Part shown: positions 5,833 through 8,983 of the stretch, in pieces
Position numbering within the stretch: position 1 is the first letter of the stretch
How the letters are laid out: every line of letters starts with the position of its first letter
NCBI GenBank assembly: GCA_011524845.1
Contig: WTJL01000125.1
Location: 1-8,983 of the forward strand
Direction of reading: 5' to 3'
DNA length: 8,983 bases
From: Flavobacteriales bacterium
Lineage (GTDB): Bacteria; Bacteroidota; Bacteroidia; Flavobacteriales_D; Sanyastnellaceae
Notes under the pieces: generated by a model
What the model saw: the letters and a program-made list of their open reading frames with translations, nothing else
The model's database searches: none
Told to the model about the DNA's origin: nothing
Position numbers and translations under genes: made by a program

Positions 5833-8800
5833 ATGATCCGTTTTCTTTCTGTTTTGGCCCTGACCCTTGTCACCTGCGCTGCATGGGGACAAGGAGCCAT
5901 CCGTGGCAAAATGACCGACGCCCAAACCGGCGAGACCCTCATTGGGGCCAACGTGGTGATCAAAGACCCCTACATGGGGGCGATGGCCGACCTCGATGGC
6001 AACTTCAGCTTGGAAGGCTTGGCCCCAGGCACGTACGAAGTGGTGGGCAGCTTCATCGGGTACACCCCGATCACGGAAACGGTGACCGTGGGCAACGATG
6101 TGGTGCTCCTCGATTTCAACTTGTACATCGAAACCTACGTCATCGAACAGGCCGCGGAGGTCGTGGCCAAGGTGGACCGTTCTCGAGATGTCTACATGGA
6201 GAACATCAAGAAGAAGAGTGCGGCCAGCATGGACTTCATCTCCAGCCAGCAAATCAAGCAAGCCGGCGACAGCGATGCTGCAGGAGCGATCAAGCGCGTT
6301 CCCGGCGTGAGCACGGTGGGCAACTTCGTGTTTGTTCGCGGGTTGAGTGACCGCTACATCAAGACCACGCTCAACGGTGCCGAAGTGCCTTCCATGAACC
6401 CTCGCCGCAACAGCATCGAGATGGACCTCTTCCCCACCAACTTGGTGGACAACCTGGTCATCATGAAGACCCAAACCGCCAACCTCCCAGGAGACTGGGC
6501 TGGCGCGTACATCAGCGTGGAGACCAAAGACTTCCCAGAGCAATTCACCCTCAACTACAGCTCCACGGTGGGCGTGAACGACCAAACGACGTTCCAACAG
6601 GTGCTGGGGTCCAACCAAGGCAGCACCGACTGGCTCGGCTTCGACGACGGAAGCCGCGCGTTGCCCAACGAAGTGGCCGGCGTGACGTCTGACGCATGGC
6701 CGTACCAGCAGAACGCCAACTACTACGACGCCCTCGTGTACCTGGGCTACGAGGAGCAACTCAACCAGCTCGGCATCAACCAAGGCGACATCGGATTTGG
6801 CCCTGGTCAAACCCCTCCCTTCCAAGTGTTGCCGCAGTTGAACAACAACGGAGGCGAATTGGTCGACTTGAGCGGTTCCAATGGGTTGAGCACCCTGATT
6901 TCAGAAGGCATGGAGCCCTTGGGAGCCGAGAACAACCTCCAGCTGACGCAGATTGGCCAGAGCTTCGGCAACACCTGGAACGTGCACCGCCGCACCGCGC
7001 CCATCAACTGGAGCCACAGCTTGAGCATGGGCAACCGCACGACTTTGTTTGGCCGTCCGTTGGGCTACATCGTGGGCCTTCAGTGGGGCCAAAACTTCAG
7101 CCACTACGAGAACGGCGAATACGGTCGTTACGCAGGCGGAAGCATTCAAGGTGACAGCCTTGGACTCGACCGCTACTACAACGACTCGCGTTCTGACGCG
7201 ACGTACAAGTGGAACGCTTTGCTCAACTTGTCCTACAAACTCAACGAGTTCAACAAAGTGAGCCTCATGGCCATGCCCAACATGACGGGCACGTCGTCCA
7301 CGCGCTTGCAAGACGGCATCAACCCTCGCGACCACGACGACTTCCAGCGTCAAATCACCCACCGTTACGAAGGCCGTGAACTCAACATTTTCCAAGCACG
7401 AGGCGAACACTTCTTGCCCGCTTCGGAAACCAAGATTCGCTGGAACGCGTCCCACGCTCAAGGCACGTTGAACACGCCGGACTTGCGCGTCTTCTTCAAC
7501 AACTACCGCGTGGCCGACGGAGACACCACCTACAGCATCAACCAGAGCTTTTACCCTTCCCCCACGCGTTACTTCCGCGTCCTGAACGAAAACCGCACGG
7601 ACATCAAGATGCACGTGGAGCAGCCTTTGGATGTCGAGTGGGCGGAAGACGCCAAATTCTCGGCAGGCGCCAGCTTTGTGCGCACCACGCGTGCCCACGA
7701 GGAGAATCAGTTTGGGTTTGAAAGCACCAACCAAAATTTGCTCAACACCGTGGGAGGCGACTTGAACGCCTACTTCTCTGAAGAGAATTTTGTGGTGAAT
7801 CCGGAGAACGGATCGGACTACTTGAGCACGGTGTTGCTGACCGATTTGGTGAACACCGACGACGCCCACATGAATGTGTTGGGTGGGTACGGCATGTTGG
7901 ACATTCGGAGAAACGAGCGTCTTTCAGGCAACATCGGCGTGCGTGTGGAAGCCGCGGACATGTACATCCGCAGCCGAAAGATTGACATGGTGGACGACCT
8001 CACCGAAGACCAAATCGAAAAGCTCCAAGGTGGGCTCAACGAACTGGACTTCATGCCAAGCGTGAACCTCACCTACGCTCTGGGAGAGTTGGACGCCATC
8101 AAGTTGACCAACTTGCGCATGGGCTACAGCCGCACCATCGCTCGCCCTGTGTTCCGTGAGAAAGCGCCTTTCCGCTCCTTCAATTTTGAATGGCTCGAAA
8201 CGCTCAAAGGCAACCCCGACCTCGGCGAAACGACCATCGACAATGTGGACCTGCGATTGGAACGCTTCCCCAACCTGGGCGAAGTGGTAAGCGCGAGCGT
8301 GTTTTACAAGCGCTTCACTGATCCCATCGAACAAACGAGTGTGTTGGCCGCGGTGAACACCGAGTACACTTGGTCCAACGTTCCTTACGCCAACGTGTGG
8401 GGATTGGAGTTTGAAGGCCGGAAGCAGCTCGGAAACGTGACCCCAACTTTGGACAACTTCAGCTTGAGCGGCAACGTCACATTGATCAAGTCTGAGGCTC
8501 GCATTTGGGATGAGGAATTGGCCATGATTCGTGCCACAGACCCCAACCACCCCGACACGCGACCGTTGTTTGGCCAGAGCCCTTACATCGTGAACGCCAT
8601 GTTGAACTTCCAAGGCGACAGCGCCAAATTCAATGCGGCTGTGGCGTTCAATGTCCAAGGCGACAAGCTCTTCTTGGTGACCGAAGGTGGCGCACCTGAC
8701 ATTTACCAGCGCCCCACTCCCCAGCTCGACGTCAACTTTTCGCAGCGCTTGGGCGACAACTTCTCTGTCCGTTTCCGCGCACGCAACTTGCTCAACCCTG

Positions 8801-8898
8801 TCAACCGAATGACCTACACCTTCCAAGGGGTCGATTACAACTGGTTGGCCAACACGCAAGGCCGGACGTACTCCCTGAGCTTGTCCTACACGCTCTGA
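5833..8898 (+). CDS. TonB-dependent outer-membrane receptor with carboxypeptidase-regulatory-like N-domain
   Basis: Energy-coupled outer-membrane transporter of 1021 residues. A signal peptide spans about 1-19 (MIRFLSVLALTLVTCAAWG), then a carboxypeptidase D regulatory-like beta-sandwich (21-103, with TGETLIGANV, DLDGNFSLEGLAPGTYEV and FIGYTP). The plug (about 127-234) contains DAAGAIKRVPGVS, FVFVRGLSDRY, TTLNGAEVPSMNP, DLFPTNLVDNLVIMKT and NLPGDWAGAYISVETKDFP. A long 22-strand-type beta-barrel fills the rest. The last strand RTYSLSLSYTL ends the protein, as is usual for BAM-recognised barrels; TYTFQGVDYNW lies just before it. No SusD partner follows, and the plug is not of the SusC type, so a polysaccharide-utilisation role is not supported. 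The ligand is unknown. The ATG at 5833 is chosen over upstream in-frame starts (open from 5509) because it begins the signal peptide and the upstream part overlaps the prenyltransferase gene. It looks monocistronic, with its own promoter and terminator. Confidence 0.93.
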   Translation: MIRFLSVLALTLVTCAAWGQGAIRGKMTDAQTGETLIGANVVIKDPYMGAMADLDGNFSLEGLAPGTYEVVGSFIGYTPITETVTVGNDVVLLDFNLYIETYVIEQAAEVVAKVDRSRDVYMENIKKKSAASMDFISSQQIKQAGDSDAAGAIKRVPGVSTVGNFVFVRGLSDRYIKTTLNGAEVPSMNPRRNSIEMDLFPTNLVDNLVIMKTQTANLPGDWAGAYISVETKDFPEQFTLNYSSTVGVNDQTTFQQVLGSNQGSTDWLGFDDGSRALPNEVAGVTSDAWPYQQNANYYDALVYLGYEEQLNQLGINQGDIGFGPGQTPPFQVLPQLNNNGGELVDLSGSNGLSTLISEGMEPLGAENNLQLTQIGQSFGNTWNVHRRTAPINWSHSLSMGNRTTLFGRPLGYIVGLQWGQNFSHYENGEYGRYAGGSIQGDSLGLDRYYNDSRSDATYKWNALLNLSYKLNEFNKVSLMAMPNMTGTSSTRLQDGINPRDHDDFQRQITHRYEGRELNIFQARGEHFLPASETKIRWNASHAQGTLNTPDLRVFFNNYRVADGDTTYSINQSFYPSPTRYFRVLNENRTDIKMHVEQPLDVEWAEDAKFSAGASFVRTTRAHEENQFGFESTNQNLLNTVGGDLNAYFSEENFVVNPENGSDYLSTVLLTDLVNTDDAHMNVLGGYGMLDIRRNERLSGNIGVRVEAADMYIRSRKIDMVDDLTEDQIEKLQGGLNELDFMPSVNLTYALGELDAIKLTNLRMGYSRTIARPVFREKAPFRSFNFEWLETLKGNPDLGETTIDNVDLRLERFPNLGEVVSASVFYKRFTDPIEQTSVLAAVNTEYTWSNVPYANVWGLEFEGRKQLGNVTPTLDNFSLSGNVTLIKSEARIWDEELAMIRATDPNHPDTRPLFGQSPYIVNAMLNFQGDSAKFNAAVAFNVQGDKLFLVTEGGAPDIYQRPTPQLDVNFSQRLGDNFSVRFRARNLLNPVNRMTYTFQGVDYNWLANTQGRTYSLSLSYTL

Positions 8899-8921
8899 GA
8901 ACGCCCACCCACTGACCTTTC

Positions 8922-8955
8922 AAAAAGTCTCTCCTTTCCGGAGGGACTTTTTTTT
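8922..8955 (+). terminator. Rho-independent terminator of the TonB receptor gene
   Basis: AAAAAGTCTCTCC (8922-8934) pairs with GGAGGGACTTTTT (8940-8952), a 13-bp stem with one T-G wobble and a 5-nt loop, followed by a tract of eight T (8948-8955). It starts 23 bases after the receptor stop and isolates this gene from whatever follows. The A-rich left arm would give a T tract on the reverse strand as well, so it may act in both directions. Confidence 0.94.
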
Positions 8956-8983
8956 GACCTGTCCTTAACAATCTGGTAAATGC
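8956..8983 (+). other. Possible leader of an unseen downstream gene
   Basis: The final 28 bases hold TCCTTAACA (8962-8970), a copy of one arm of the inverted repeat upstream of the receptor gene, and an ATG at 8980-8982. Too little sequence remains to tell whether the ATG starts a gene. I see no other signal here. Confidence 0.2.

Noticed and set aside
6098..7261. Small + strand frames inside the receptor gene (6098-6310, 6696-7154, 7049-7261)
   Set aside because: Out-of-frame readings of the receptor's codons with no motif and no start signals.
5785..8859. Long reverse-strand frames (5785-6825, 6901-7869, 7924-8859) opposite the TonB receptor
   Set aside because: His/Val/Gly-rich compositional shadows without motifs. 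The + strand receptor is continuous and well supported.

Overview
The window reads as chromosomal DNA of a GC-rich member of the Bacteroidota, probably Flavobacteriales or a close relative. Three things point there. The DnaK is Bacteroidota-like. There is a large TonB-dependent receptor with an N-terminal carboxypeptidase-regulatory-like domain and the RGLSDRY / LNGAEVPS plug. Two promoter-like ACCTTTGCAC elements resemble the Bacteroidota -7 box (TAnnTTTG), and clear Shine-Dalgarno sequences are absent. All five genes lie on the + strand and are packed closely; the long reverse-strand reading frames are codon-bias shadows.

Layout: (1) 1-1457, the 3' three quarters of dnaK, closed by a strong Rho-independent terminator (1478-1508). 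(2) 1557-5710, an apparent three-gene operon with gaps of 13 and 7 nt: a 758-residue RND/MMPL-type 12-TM membrane transporter, a Tat-exported glycosylasparaginase (N-terminal nucleophile hydrolase with the self-cleavage Asp-Thr intact), and a UbiA-family prenyltransferase with both Asp-rich motifs. (3) 5711-5832, a 122-nt regulatory gap with a perfect 7-bp inverted repeat and a promoter-like box. (4) 5833-8898, a single-gene unit for a 1021-residue outer-membrane TonB-dependent receptor, closed by a second strong terminator (8922-8955). The last 28 bases carry a repeat of one arm of the inverted repeat and may be the leader of an unseen next gene.

How the parts may work together: dnaK and the receptor appear to be independent transcription units, each with its own terminator. 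The middle operon joins envelope functions in different compartments: an inner-membrane lipid or hydrophobe transporter, an inner-membrane prenyltransferase and a periplasmic amidase. The operon is visible from gene spacing. A shared pathway for the three genes is only an inference.

I found no tRNA, rRNA, CRISPR array, insertion sequence, phage or defence gene, and nothing that clearly amounts to a new system. The points most worth a second look are the mixed RND/amidase/prenyltransferase operon, the near-leaderless start of the transporter gene, the inverted repeat upstream of the receptor, and a Phe-to-His change in a very conserved DnaK phosphate-binding motif.
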